Assembly: GCA_029838215.1 (NCBI GenBank)
Contig: JALGVI010000012.1
Location: forward strand, 30,357-94,356
Direction of reading: 5' to 3'
Length of the DNA: 64,000 nucleotides
Source of the DNA: Candidatus Helarchaeota archaeon
GTDB lineage: Archaea > Asgardarchaeota > Lokiarchaeia > Helarchaeales > RDOG01
Numbering within the stretch: the stretch's first letter is position 1; each line of letters opens with the position of its first letter. The translations under genes were made by a program, and so were the position numbers. The notes under the pieces were generated by a model. It did not search any database. It had not been told where the DNA came from and saw only the letters and a list, made by a program, of their open reading frames with translations. Below are positions 50,421 to 59,077 of the stretch, piece by piece.

Positions 50421-51566
50421 TTATAGAAAAACCGTGTTTCGTCCGACTCCCATTGAAATGATTTTTGATTTATCCAACTTTTGAGGTTTGGTTTCGTGGT
50501 TCACGTCAAGGTAAACGCCTTTTAGAAATTCGTCGAACGTAAGGTTTAAATCATCCGGTTTTACAAAATCACCTTTGGGATATTTCTTCTTAAATCGGAT
50601 GTTTGGATCTTTCTTCCTTATGTTCGGAAATTCACAATTTAATGTCTGATTTGGAAATGGAACGCCTTCATTCAAGATTTGATCCTTGTATATGTTAACA
50701 ACGTGGGGTGCACCATTTCTCAGGATTTCAAGATTTCGCGGTTCAAAGGGTTGCAAGTAGAAAGCCATATTTGTTGATAATGAAGCTAATTTTGAAATAA
50801 ACGTGGATCGACCTTGATAGAAGAATAAATTGAATGCAGACGGATATGGATGAATTACAAATGTATAATCGGGCAAACCGTATTTTTCCTTACTTGCCCA
50901 ACCATCATATGTCTCTCCAATGCCTTCATAATTGCTGGGAATCCACATCAAGTTGATAGCCCAACTCGAAATGACCGTGGCGACATAATAATCTGAACCG
51001 GACCATTGAGGTGTGCGTTCGTTTCGCATGTCACGACACACGTCTTCAAGGTACTTGGCCGCTTTTCCTTGATCTTTGACGCGACGTGGTATTTCTTTCA
51101 ATTTATAACCGAGTTTCAGGTGTCGTCTGTCCAAGATTTCATCGTTTTGACGGATCATGTACCAATCAACGGGAATACCATCTTCAATATGGACATTTAG
51201 TAATAGAAGAAGCTCGGAGTTATAATCATGAAGTACCGCAAACGTGAAATCGACACTATCGCCTCCGAGTAATTTTTGCATTCCTATAACTAGGTCGCTA
51301 CGAATCACCAAAGATGGAATGGCCGCAGAATAAGAAAGAACCTTTTCAGGTGGTGAGATTTTGCCTTCAATGACATCTTTTACCGTGTAGATTGATTCGT
51401 TCAATCGAGTCTCGAAAAAGGCGAAAATCGCATCGTCGCCCATGACATCGTAATTGTCCACGCCTTCCCATCCTAATTGTTCATATACTCGCCATAGGAA
51501 CGAAAAAAGCGGCAAGTATGGTTTTACAAAAAGGTCGTCAGGCATTTCACCATAGGTATGAACCAT
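50421..51566 (-). CDS. Hypothetical protein, 381 residues
   Basis: Not recognised. Soluble, mixed alpha/beta, rich in Trp and Tyr (VATVISSWAINLMWIPSNYE; YTFVIHPYPSAFNLFFYQGR). The residues FAVLHDYNSELLLLLNVHIE may be core strands. No nucleotide or metal motif. It lies 14 bases upstream of the radical SAM gene and 55 bases downstream of the fixX-like gene, same strand, so the run 53309 to 49315 could be one operon. Confidence 0.55.
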   Translation of the reverse strand: MVHTYGEMPDDLFVKPYLPLFSFLWRVYEQLGWEGVDNYDVMGDDAIFAFFETRLNESIYTVKDVIEGKISPPEKVLSYSAAIPSLVIRSDLVIGMQKLLGGDSVDFTFAVLHDYNSELLLLLNVHIEDGIPVDWYMIRQNDEILDRRHLKLGYKLKEIPRRVKDQGKAAKYLEDVCRDMRNERTPQWSGSDYYVATVISSWAINLMWIPSNYEGIGETYDGWASKEKYGLPDYTFVIHPYPSAFNLFFYQGRSTFISKLASLSTNMAFYLQPFEPRNLEILRNGAPHVVNIYKDQILNEGVPFPNQTLNCEFPNIRKKDPNIRFKKKYPKGDFVKPDDLNLTFDEFLKGVYLDVNHETKPQKLDKSKIISMGVGRNTVFL

Positions 51567-51621
51567 TTACTCACTTTCCTTACATATTATGATCATTCTC
51601 AAACTGAAAACCGTTTTCGCG

Positions 51622-51894
51622 TTAACCATTCAAATACACGACACCTGTTCCACCTGCGGGATACGAGAAATTTATTGCCCCAGCTTCACACACCGAGTAA
51701 CAGGCTCCACACTCAAGGCATTTTTTCTTATACTCATTGATAATGCTGGCAATGCCTCCACGCAGTCGCCACAAATTTACAATACAAACCAATGCACACT
51801 TTCCGCAGCCAACACACTTCGTGGTGTCTATGCTTATGAAGTCTCCAGGATCTCCAGGAGCTCTTTGACTGATTTCTTCTAATTCTATTTTCAT
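51622..51894 (-). CDS. fixX: Ferredoxin-like protein FixX, 2 x [4Fe-4S]
   Basis: 90 residues. Two cluster motifs: CVGCGKCALVC and CLECGACYSVCEAGAI. The first lies in DTTKCVGCGKCALVCIVNLW and the second in YKKKCLECGACYSVCE. FixX-type ferredoxins accept or give electrons for FixC. It follows fixC by 14 bases. Confidence 0.87.
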   Translation of the reverse strand: MKIELEEISQRAPGDPGDFISIDTTKCVGCGKCALVCIVNLWRLRGGIASIINEYKKKCLECGACYSVCEAGAINFSYPAGGTGVVYLNG

Positions 51895-51908
51895 TCTTTA
51901 TTCGCTCC

Positions 51909-53309
51909 TTATTTTTTCTTTTTGGGCTGTAAATTTTCCAACATCTTTGTTATGAATGGTAGCATTGCAACATCCTCTCCAAAAATGTCAGTCATTAGCG
52001 GCATCCCGTATTTTTGCATGAATGGTAAGATTTCATGTAAACGATCTTGAACTGTTTTAAAAATCTGCCGAAAACGAACGATATGCGGTTCGCTCCAATC
52101 ATAGCCACCACCCCGAATTTCTATCCATAAGGGGATAAACCATTCCATGTTATTTTTCTCTGCCTGAGTGCTAAAGAATAGATTTCTCCAGAGCGTTTGC
52201 AGGCTTTCTCCTGCTTCAAACTCCACGCCGACTGATGATTTTTTCCATTTATCTTCATAGAGTTTTAATGCTTGTTTCGAAGTATCTCCATCTGCAATCG
52301 TTTTTATCGCGGTTTCGGCAGCAAGCTTGCCCGTTTCCATTGCAGGGAATACACCTTCAGCTTCCAGTGGGCAGGGAAATCCTCCTGCATCGCCAACAAG
52401 CAAAACATTATCCGTATATGTTTTTACGGGTTTAGCAGCCCAAGGCAATAAATGTGATTGTATTTCTCGCGGCTTTGCATCAATTGCCTTCATCATTCGC
52501 TGAAATGGTTTTGATGCGACTAACTTGTTTAAATGACTGATCGGATTCTTCGTCCATTGACCTAACCAGGAGCCCAAGCCAATGTGAAAACCATCGCCAA
52601 AGATGACTTGATATGCGGAGGGAAAATCAACGCCCCACCAGCATGCATCAGCAGCATCGGCGAGCACGCCATCGGGACCGTATATTTTATCAATTTTATC
52701 GCGATCAGCAGAAAAGTCGTATTGAGGAACAAGTGTAACTTGATTCGGAAGCCATCGCGGATTTAAACCCGACTTTTTACCTACAATCGAAAGCACGCCA
52801 TCAGCACCGATTATTATCTTTCCGAGTATCTTCTCACCTTTATCCGTTTGCACTCCAATGACCTTGCCTGCATCATTTTTTACCAAATTTTTTATTAGAA
52901 CAGAAGCCCTTAACTCGGCTCCTGCATCCGTTGCAAATTTTGCAAGCCATGGGTCAAACTCGGAACGATAAGCATTCATTGTAATGAACTGTTTTGCAGG
53001 TTCATATGTCACTGAGTCTGTCGGATAGTACATTTCAATGGCTCTTTCCCTCATGTCCTTGTCTAAATAATGATTCACCACGCATCCTGCCATTCGCATG
53101 GAAGGGACATTTTCAGGTGTTAATTCCTTCATCATTTCAGGAAATGTTCGCCACATTCGCGGTCCAAGTCCGCATCCCGACGCATTCTTTTCTCCAGGTT
53201 TGCGACCACGTTCGAAAAAGACCGTTTTTAAACCTGCTTCTGCGGCGACTTTTGCAGCCACAGATCCACCCGGACCTGCACCAACAATTATAACATCATA
53301 TTCTGTCAA
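51909..53309 (-). CDS. fixC: FixC/ETF-quinone oxidoreductase family flavoprotein
   Basis: 466 residues. N-terminal FAD site DVIIVGAGPGGSVAAKVAAE, followed by ERGRKPGEKNASGCGLGPRM, RSEFDPWLAKFATDAGAEL, and LLVGDAGGFPCPLEAEGVFP. The last fits FixC and geranylgeranyl-reductase relatives. With FixX it would link electron transfer flavoprotein (FixAB) and a quinone or ferredoxin. FixA and FixB are not in the window. C-terminus is Lys-rich. Divergent from the PRTase regulator. Confidence 0.87.
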   Translation of the reverse strand: MTEYDVIIVGAGPGGSVAAKVAAEAGLKTVFFERGRKPGEKNASGCGLGPRMWRTFPEMMKELTPENVPSMRMAGCVVNHYLDKDMRERAIEMYYPTDSVTYEPAKQFITMNAYRSEFDPWLAKFATDAGAELRASVLIKNLVKNDAGKVIGVQTDKGEKILGKIIIGADGVLSIVGKKSGLNPRWLPNQVTLVPQYDFSADRDKIDKIYGPDGVLADAADACWWGVDFPSAYQVIFGDGFHIGLGSWLGQWTKNPISHLNKLVASKPFQRMMKAIDAKPREIQSHLLPWAAKPVKTYTDNVLLVGDAGGFPCPLEAEGVFPAMETGKLAAETAIKTIADGDTSKQALKLYEDKWKKSSVGVEFEAGESLQTLWRNLFFSTQAEKNNMEWFIPLWIEIRGGGYDWSEPHIVRFRQIFKTVQDRLHEILPFMQKYGMPLMTDIFGEDVAMLPFITKMLENLQPKKKK

Positions 53310-53522
53310 ATAAATCCTCCTATTCTATCTTTAATTGTGAATTCGAAAAAATTCAAATAGCGGAATTTAGAATGCTCGTGTAGATTGAATATTTTATTTT
53401 TGATGTACTTCTTTTTAAGAACTAGGCTTCAATTGAAATTATCATGGTAATTTTTTATTCTGTTAACTTCATAAATATACAGGGACTAAGTTATTTATCA
53501 AAAAACTCATGAAAAGAGGAAC

Positions 53523-54275
53523 GTGGATCCATTTCCCATGAAAGAGTCTCATTTGGACGATATTAAAAAAAGAATGAGGGCAGTAGATCTATTAAGATTA
53601 CTAAAAAATTCGGGACGAACGTATCAATTTTTATCGGAGATAACGAATCTTCCCGTTACAGTCCTAAATCGATATGTGAAAGGTCACGTCCTTCCCAGCA
53701 CGGAGCGTTCTGCTCAATTAATGGAGCTTTTTAACAAGAAATTTGATTTGCCAAAGCTCGTAGAAGACACGATAAGCTTTGATAAAAATGGGCATTTGAA
53801 CAACATTGATTTACTGTCAAACGTTGATCTTTTGGGAATAATTGCAGAGTATGTTGCTCAGAAATTCTCAAACGATGGAGTAAACAAGATTCTTTCCGTA
53901 GCTGTAGATGGGATCCCAATTGCAACGTTAATAGCACGCGAAATGAAAGTAGAATTGGTATTTGCCAAGTCCAGAAAAGAAGTAGGGATCTCAAAATACA
54001 TGGAAGAAACGTATGCCCCTCGATCGTCGGGAGTCTTGACCACGTTTTATCTTCCAAAGAAGTCACTTGATAAGAAATCACGCGTGTTAATAGTCGATGA
54101 CATAATTCGTTCAGGCTTGACGCAACAATTATTGATCAACATGTGCAGGCGCGTGAATTGCGAGGTTGTTGGACTTTTTTTTATAATCTCAATTGGGTCT
54201 GAATGGAAATCAGTATTAAAAAAAGATGAAAAAACGAAACTTGAAATTCTCTTGGAATTGCAAGAGCCAAAATAA
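53523..54275 (+). CDS. HTH-phosphoribosyltransferase regulator, GfcR-like
   Basis: 250 residues. The N-terminal part is a helix-turn-helix (RTYQFLSEITNLPVTVLNRY, GHVLPSTERSAQLMELF). The C-terminal part is a type I PRTase domain (ILSVAVDGIPIATLIAREMK, VLIVDDIIRSGLTQQLLINM, the PRPP loop with the acidic pair DD). The fusion is the archaeal GfcR type, which in haloarchaea regulates sugar metabolism. The PRTase part probably binds a ligand without catalysis. Upstream of the ATG no clear site. Confidence 0.8.
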   Translation: MDPFPMKESHLDDIKKRMRAVDLLRLLKNSGRTYQFLSEITNLPVTVLNRYVKGHVLPSTERSAQLMELFNKKFDLPKLVEDTISFDKNGHLNNIDLLSNVDLLGIIAEYVAQKFSNDGVNKILSVAVDGIPIATLIAREMKVELVFAKSRKEVGISKYMEETYAPRSSGVLTTFYLPKKSLDKKSRVLIVDDIIRSGLTQQLLINMCRRVNCEVVGLFFIISIGSEWKSVLKKDEKTKLEILLELQEPK

Positions 54276-54278
54276 AAT

Positions 54279-55382
54279 TTATGGCATGATTTTTTTTATA
54301 TTTTCTTCATAGGGAGGGTAAATAATTCCACGTTCAGTTATTATTGCAGTTATCAGTTCAGGTGGTGTCATGTCGAAGGCAGGATTAAGCACGGGAACAC
54401 CTTTTGGAACGATTCGCTTGGTCACGCCCGGCATGAAATAGACTTCCCTTGGATCCCGGTCCTCGATTATGACTTCATCATAACTTTGCTCAAGATCAAA
54501 AGTGGATGTTGGAGCGGCCACGTAGAATGGTATGTTTCCGTGATATTTTGCCAGAACGGCAACAGAATAAGTGCCGATTTTATTGAAAACGTGTCCTGTT
54601 CGGACGATGCGATCTGCACCAACGATTATTTTATCGATCTTACCCTGAGCCATGAAGTGTCCCGCCATGTTATCGCAGATAACGGTCACGGGAATACCGT
54701 CATATTGTAATTCAAATGCCGTGAGTCGACTTCCCTGGAGTTTGGGTCTGGTTTCATCAGCAATGACTTCAACATGTTTTCCTTCATTCCACGCTGCACG
54801 AATAACGCCAAGAGCAGTCCCATATTTTACAGTTGCCAGACCTCCCGTATTGCAATGCGTTAAAACGACATCACCATCCTCAAATAGGATTTTTCCATTT
54901 TCACCAATGCTCTTATTCACACGAATGTCTTCATTTCTCATGTAATTTGCTTCTTCGATTATCTTTTTGCGTTTTTCCGTAATCGAAAGATCCATTTCGA
55001 CAATTGACATGATTCGATCAATTGCCCAAAAGAGATTGATTGCTGTTGGACGGGTCTTTCGTAGTCTGGCGGCGGCAATCTGCATTGTCGAATCAAAATG
55101 TTTATCGCCTGCTTGTAATGCGGCAAGTGCCAATCCCATTGCGGCTGCTACACCTATGGCAGGTGCTCCACGTACAGATAAATGCTCTATGGCAACGGCG
55201 ACCTGCTCCCAATTCCTACATTTCATGTAAGTTAATTTTCGAGGCAATTTGTTCTGATCAATTAATAAAACTGATTTAGATTTCTCATTCAGTGGAGAGA
55301 TGGCAGATAATTTGGAAAACTTTTCCATTTTTTTTTCCTCTCCTTCAATATATTCTTGAATTAAATTCCATTCCGAAGCCAA
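54279..55382 (-). CDS. mtnA: Methylthioribose-1-phosphate isomerase
   Basis: 367 residues. RGAPAIGVAAAMGLALAALQ, TRPTAINLFWAIDRI, LTHCNTGGLATVKYGTALGV (catalytic Cys), ETRPKLQGSRLTAFELQYDG, KIDKIIVGADRIVRTG (catalytic Asp) and IPFYVAAPTSTFDL are the family hallmarks. It converts 5-methylthioribose-1-phosphate to the ribulose form in methionine salvage. A related archaeal enzyme uses ribose-1,5-bisphosphate in nucleoside recycling, and that role cannot be excluded. Convergent with the GfcR-like gene. Confidence 0.88.
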   Translation of the reverse strand: MASEWNLIQEYIEGEEKKMEKFSKLSAISPLNEKSKSVLLIDQNKLPRKLTYMKCRNWEQVAVAIEHLSVRGAPAIGVAAAMGLALAALQAGDKHFDSTMQIAAARLRKTRPTAINLFWAIDRIMSIVEMDLSITEKRKKIIEEANYMRNEDIRVNKSIGENGKILFEDGDVVLTHCNTGGLATVKYGTALGVIRAAWNEGKHVEVIADETRPKLQGSRLTAFELQYDGIPVTVICDNMAGHFMAQGKIDKIIVGADRIVRTGHVFNKIGTYSVAVLAKYHGNIPFYVAAPTSTFDLEQSYDEVIIEDRDPREVYFMPGVTKRIVPKGVPVLNPAFDMTPPELITAIITERGIIYPPYEENIKKIMP

Positions 55383-55697
55383 GAATGATATGAATTTTGA
55401 TGCTAGAATTATATTTCATAATTTTAATAAAAACATGTTGTTTTTTTATTAAGATTATAACGGAATTATAAATTCTGCTAAAGACGTGTTACAAGGATGT
55501 CCGTGTTTTTTACATTCTGGACGGACAGACCTGACTCAGATCACACCCAAGCAATATCCGAGTTTTCTTTTGAAGAAGATTTATCATTAGTAGTGCCTAT
55601 CAAAAATGAGATTATTGATAAAACAGTTATATTTATATATTTTCGTTAATCATGGCAAATTAAAAATTCTTGAAAACTCACAATCTGGAATCTAAAA
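55383..55697. other. Intergenic region between divergent genes (315 nt)
   Basis: No gene seen. AACAGTTATATTTATATATT near 55623-55642 contains TATA-like sequence about 60 bases before the nuclease gene. Nothing else noted. Confidence 0.35.
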
Positions 55698-56630
55698 ATG
55701 ACCTACGATAATTTTTTCAAACAAGTCCTCTCAGATTTTTTATGCAGGTATGACATACATCAAGATGTTTCTGTCGGGAAGCTCCCTTTAAAGATCGATT
55801 TGGTCGTAAAACGTTTAAAAAATCCTCAAAAAGAAATGACGATTCCTTTGTTAGAAAGATATTTTAAGGATATTAACCTTATTGAATTTAAGAGCAGTCA
55901 TGACCGACCAAAAAAACAAGATTTAGCAAAACTTATTGGATATCTGGGCTTGTATTGTAATCAATATGGTCTCGGAATCGAGAATATTTGCACGCAATTC
56001 ACTCTTTGGTATATTTCGGCCCGACAACCATCATTTTTCAAGGAGCTCATAAAAAAGAAAATTCTTCTTAAAATGGATTATTCTGGATTTTATAGATTAC
56101 AGGTTTCTTTTCCATGTCCGTATTTTTTGTTGATAATAAATGAATTAAAGATTTCCGAGCAAAATTTACCTTTACTACTTCTTTCTTCGGGTGATACTTT
56201 AAAAAAGACCATCAGGCTAATGGTTCGAGAAGGAATTATCCAAAGATCTCCTCTCGAAAAGTATTTAAGCCTTGTATTTCTTATTAATTATAAGGAAGTG
56301 TGCGAAATGACCGAAATTAAAAGCAGGTTACCCGAAAGCGTGAGAGAAAACATACGGCTTGCTATAAAACATATTGGTATTAAAGAAGTCATCAATAAAC
56401 TCGGCTGGGATGAAATTATAAAGGAAGTCGGCTTGAAAGAACTGATCAAGGAAATCGGCTTGAAAGAACTGATCAAGGAAGTCGACTTGAAAGAACTGAT
56501 CAAGGAAGTCGACTTGAAAGAACTAATCAAGGAAGTTGACTTGAAAGAACTGATTAAATCCATTGGAATTGATAAAATAGATTCTATACTTGGTGAATTG
56601 AAAGAAGACTTAGAAGCAAAAAGAAAATGA
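55698..56630 (+). CDS. Rpn/PD-(D/E)XK nuclease-like protein with C-terminal 9-residue repeats
   Basis: 310 residues. The N-terminal domain has the Rpn-type nuclease layout: FKQVLSDFLCRYDIHQDVSV, KLPLKIDLVVKRL (catalytic D), NLIEFKSSHDRPKKQDLAKL (E-x-K). The C-terminal part (~243-287) is five copies of the nonapeptide E-(V/I)-(G/D)-L-K-E-L-I-K, encoded by a 27-base tandem repeat. Rpn proteins are recombination-promoting nucleases of mobile or defence type; a growing repeat at the C-terminus is known in this family. AT-rich with base use like a transferred gene. Confidence 0.65.
   Translation: MTYDNFFKQVLSDFLCRYDIHQDVSVGKLPLKIDLVVKRLKNPQKEMTIPLLERYFKDINLIEFKSSHDRPKKQDLAKLIGYLGLYCNQYGLGIENICTQFTLWYISARQPSFFKELIKKKILLKMDYSGFYRLQVSFPCPYFLLIINELKISEQNLPLLLLSSGDTLKKTIRLMVREGIIQRSPLEKYLSLVFLINYKEVCEMTEIKSRLPESVRENIRLAIKHIGIKEVINKLGWDEIIKEVGLKELIKEIGLKELIKEVDLKELIKEVDLKELIKEVDLKELIKSIGIDKIDSILGELKEDLEAKRK
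56424..56558 (+). repeat. Five-copy 27-bp in-frame tandem repeat
   Basis: Unit begins GAAGTCGGCTTGAAAGAACT and runs nine codons; five copies differ at a few third-position or codon sites (GTC/ATC/GTT, GGC/GAC). The copies are almost identical, so expansion or loss is likely recent. A degenerate copy may precede it (56400-56423). Confidence 0.9.
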
Positions 56631-56835
56631 ATTAATCAATGAAAAATTGCTTTATTCGAACACCTCATTGCTTAACAAAGAAACACATATTTCACTTCTT
56701 CTTGGGTTTGTTTGACCGGCGGTCGAATCTCTTCTATTGGGAGATAATTTTTTAAAAATCAAGAGCAAGATCGTAAAATTAACAAGTAGGATTAATAAAT
56801 TTCTAGTAAATCGAATTTTTCATGTTGAATTAATC

Positions 56836-57396
56836 ATGAATGAGAGTAATGATGTCCAAAAAGAAGAAATTGAACAAATACAGGTCACTTACGATGGAGA
56901 TACGTTAAGAATAACGGATCCTGAGAAGGCGGAAGCATTTTATAAAAAGGGTTTTTATGGAAACCTCCAAGAAGATGGACAACTAGTCCTTAGCATGGTT
57001 GAAACCCTTTTGAACCTTGAAAGACAGCGAATCTTCATTTTGGATGATAAAACAGGTGAGCCGCAAGGTTTTCAAGACATCGTAAAGAAATTTGTGAAGA
57101 AAGACAAAAATCTTTGGACAAAATATTTAGTATATAAAGATTTGAGAAACAGAGGATATGTCGTCCGCGAGGGTTTTTTAGAAAATACTTATCGCATTTA
57201 TGATCGTGGAGCTAAAGTAGGGGAAAAAACCTCAAAGTTCTTGGTATCGATCATTCTTGAAGGATTACCGCTGAAATTAACGGATCTCGAACAAATCGTG
57301 AAATCCTCCAAGAGCATGCGTAAGAATCTCGTGCTTGCAGTGATTGATCGACAAGGCGAGACGACATATTACAAGTGTTCTTCGGTAAACCTTTAA
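56836..57396 (+). CDS. endA: tRNA-splicing endonuclease homologue lacking catalytic His
   Basis: 186 residues from ATG 56836, the length of homotetrameric archaeal EndA. The C-terminal catalytic domain is recognisable: YLVYKDLRNRGYVVREGF, YRIYDRG, TSKFLVSIILEG, SSKSMRKNLVLAVIDRQGET. In Methanocaldococcus EndA the triad is Tyr115/His125/Lys156; here Tyr122 and Lys163 lie at the matching spacing, but position 132 is Thr (EKTSKFLV instead of EHSKYLV). It may be a structural subunit or a reduced enzyme. An upstream in-frame start (56737) is less likely. The PIN-ATPase gene starts 16 bases downstream. Confidence 0.82.
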   Translation: MNESNDVQKEEIEQIQVTYDGDTLRITDPEKAEAFYKKGFYGNLQEDGQLVLSMVETLLNLERQRIFILDDKTGEPQGFQDIVKKFVKKDKNLWTKYLVYKDLRNRGYVVREGFLENTYRIYDRGAKVGEKTSKFLVSIILEGLPLKLTDLEQIVKSSKSMRKNLVLAVIDRQGETTYYKCSSVNL

Positions 57397-57411
57397 TGGG
57401 GAGGAATTTGG

Positions 57412-59025
57412 ATGAAATACGTGCTTGATACGAGTGTCATCGTAGATCAGACAATATTAAATCTATTAGATGCTAAGAAACTCGAGGCACCTATTGAAAT
57501 TCTCGTTCCTAATGTTGTAGCAAGTGAAATTGAATACCAAGCCAATAGCGGCAAGAAAATTGGCAGGGATGGCATTAAAGTTCTCAATGATTTGCGAATG
57601 CGGGTTGAAAAAATTGAATATATAGGGAATCGTCCGACTTTAGAACAGATAAAATTGAGTGCATCAGGCGAACTCGATTTTTTGATCAGGGAAGTGGCTA
57701 AAGACCTCGGTGCTACTTTAATCACTGCAGATCACGTCCAAGCGTCCATGGCAAAGGCTGAAGGAATTAAAACATTTTTTATTCGACATGAAGAGTTAAA
57801 AATTTCGAAATATCATATTGAAGATTTCTTTGACCAACACACGATGTCCGTCCATTTAAAAGAAAAGATCAGGCCGATGGCGAAAAAAGGTAATCCCGGA
57901 CATTGGAAACTCGTACAACTTGCAGAAGATATCGTGCTCCCTAAAGATCTTCACGATTTTGCCATGCATTTAATTTATGAGGCAAAAAAAAGCACCGATG
58001 GATTTTTGGAAATTGATGAAAAACACGCAAAAGTGATCCAGCTACGTGATTTTCGCATCGTCATCACGTTCCCTCCTTTCTCAGACGGTTTAGAAATTAC
58101 AATCGTGAAACCAATAAAGAAATTGACCATCCAAGATTATGGACTCTCACCACGACTTCTTTCAAGATTTGAAGGCATAGCAGAAGGAATTCTTATTTGT
58201 GGACCACCTGGTTCGGGAAAATCGACTTTCGCAGCCGCACTTGCGGAATTTTATTCTTTAAAAGGTAAAATCGTTAAGACAATAGAGCGTCCACGAGACC
58301 TTCAAGTAATAGAAGAAATCACGCAATATACCGCCCTCGATGGAGATTTTGAGAAAACCTCTGACATACTCTATTTAGTTCGACCTGATTACACCATCTT
58401 TGACGAAGTAAGAAAAACTAGAGACTTTGAAATTTATGCTGATTTGAGACTTGCTGGCGTGGGGCTTGTCGGCGTTGTACACAGTAATGGTGCAATTGAA
58501 GCCATTCAGCGAATGATAGGTCGCGTCGAACTCGGGTTGATTCCTCAAATTATTGACACCGTCATCTTCATTAGTGAGGGAAGGATCGAAGAAAAGAATA
58601 TAAACCTCTTGAACTTGGTCGTGAAAGTTCCTAGTGGGATGTTTGAATCCGATCTTGCCCGACCTGTTGTTGAAGTGCGGAACTTAGATGGCGAACTCGA
58701 ATATGAAATTTATTCTTTTGGAGAACAGGTCATCGTGGCTCCCGTTGGTCAAAAGCGAGTATCTCGATCAGAAAAACAACTCGTAAAAAATCTTTATAAA
58801 GAAATTTCCAAAATTCTTCCCGCAGGGTCCTTCCAGATTGAGTCAACTCCTCGCCCGAGTCATTATCAAATTTTCGTGGATGCTCTTGACATACCCATCC
58901 TTCTCGGTAAAAAAGGGAAGACCATTGATCGACTTGAAAACATGTTTTCCGTGTCGCTTGATGTTAAAGAATCATCAATGCAAAATAAGAAACAGAAAAA
59001 AAGAAGAAAGAAGAGAAAAAAATGA
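57412..59025 (+). CDS. PIN domain-ATPase-KH protein
   Basis: 537 residues. N-terminal PIN domain (KYVLDTSVIVDQTI, NVVASEIEYQANSG, LGATLITADHVQASMAKAEG) with its Asp/Glu residues, central P-loop ATPase (GILICGPPGSGKSTFAAALA; VRPDYTIFDEVRK; VGVVHSNGAIEAIQRMIGR), and a C-terminal KH-like segment (PSHYQIFVDALDIPILLGKK, KTIDRLENMF) with a Lys/Arg tail. COG1855-type proteins are conserved in archaea and have a putative RNA role. It begins 16 bases after endA, suggesting co-transcription and RNA processing. Confidence 0.9.
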   Translation: MKYVLDTSVIVDQTILNLLDAKKLEAPIEILVPNVVASEIEYQANSGKKIGRDGIKVLNDLRMRVEKIEYIGNRPTLEQIKLSASGELDFLIREVAKDLGATLITADHVQASMAKAEGIKTFFIRHEELKISKYHIEDFFDQHTMSVHLKEKIRPMAKKGNPGHWKLVQLAEDIVLPKDLHDFAMHLIYEAKKSTDGFLEIDEKHAKVIQLRDFRIVITFPPFSDGLEITIVKPIKKLTIQDYGLSPRLLSRFEGIAEGILICGPPGSGKSTFAAALAEFYSLKGKIVKTIERPRDLQVIEEITQYTALDGDFEKTSDILYLVRPDYTIFDEVRKTRDFEIYADLRLAGVGLVGVVHSNGAIEAIQRMIGRVELGLIPQIIDTVIFISEGRIEEKNINLLNLVVKVPSGMFESDLARPVVEVRNLDGELEYEIYSFGEQVIVAPVGQKRVSRSEKQLVKNLYKEISKILPAGSFQIESTPRPSHYQIFVDALDIPILLGKKGKTIDRLENMFSVSLDVKESSMQNKKQKKRRKKRKK

Positions 59026-59077
59026 ACCACGATGAAATTTCTTTTCTCACGTGAGAAAATGAGAAGAAATTGAAGAA

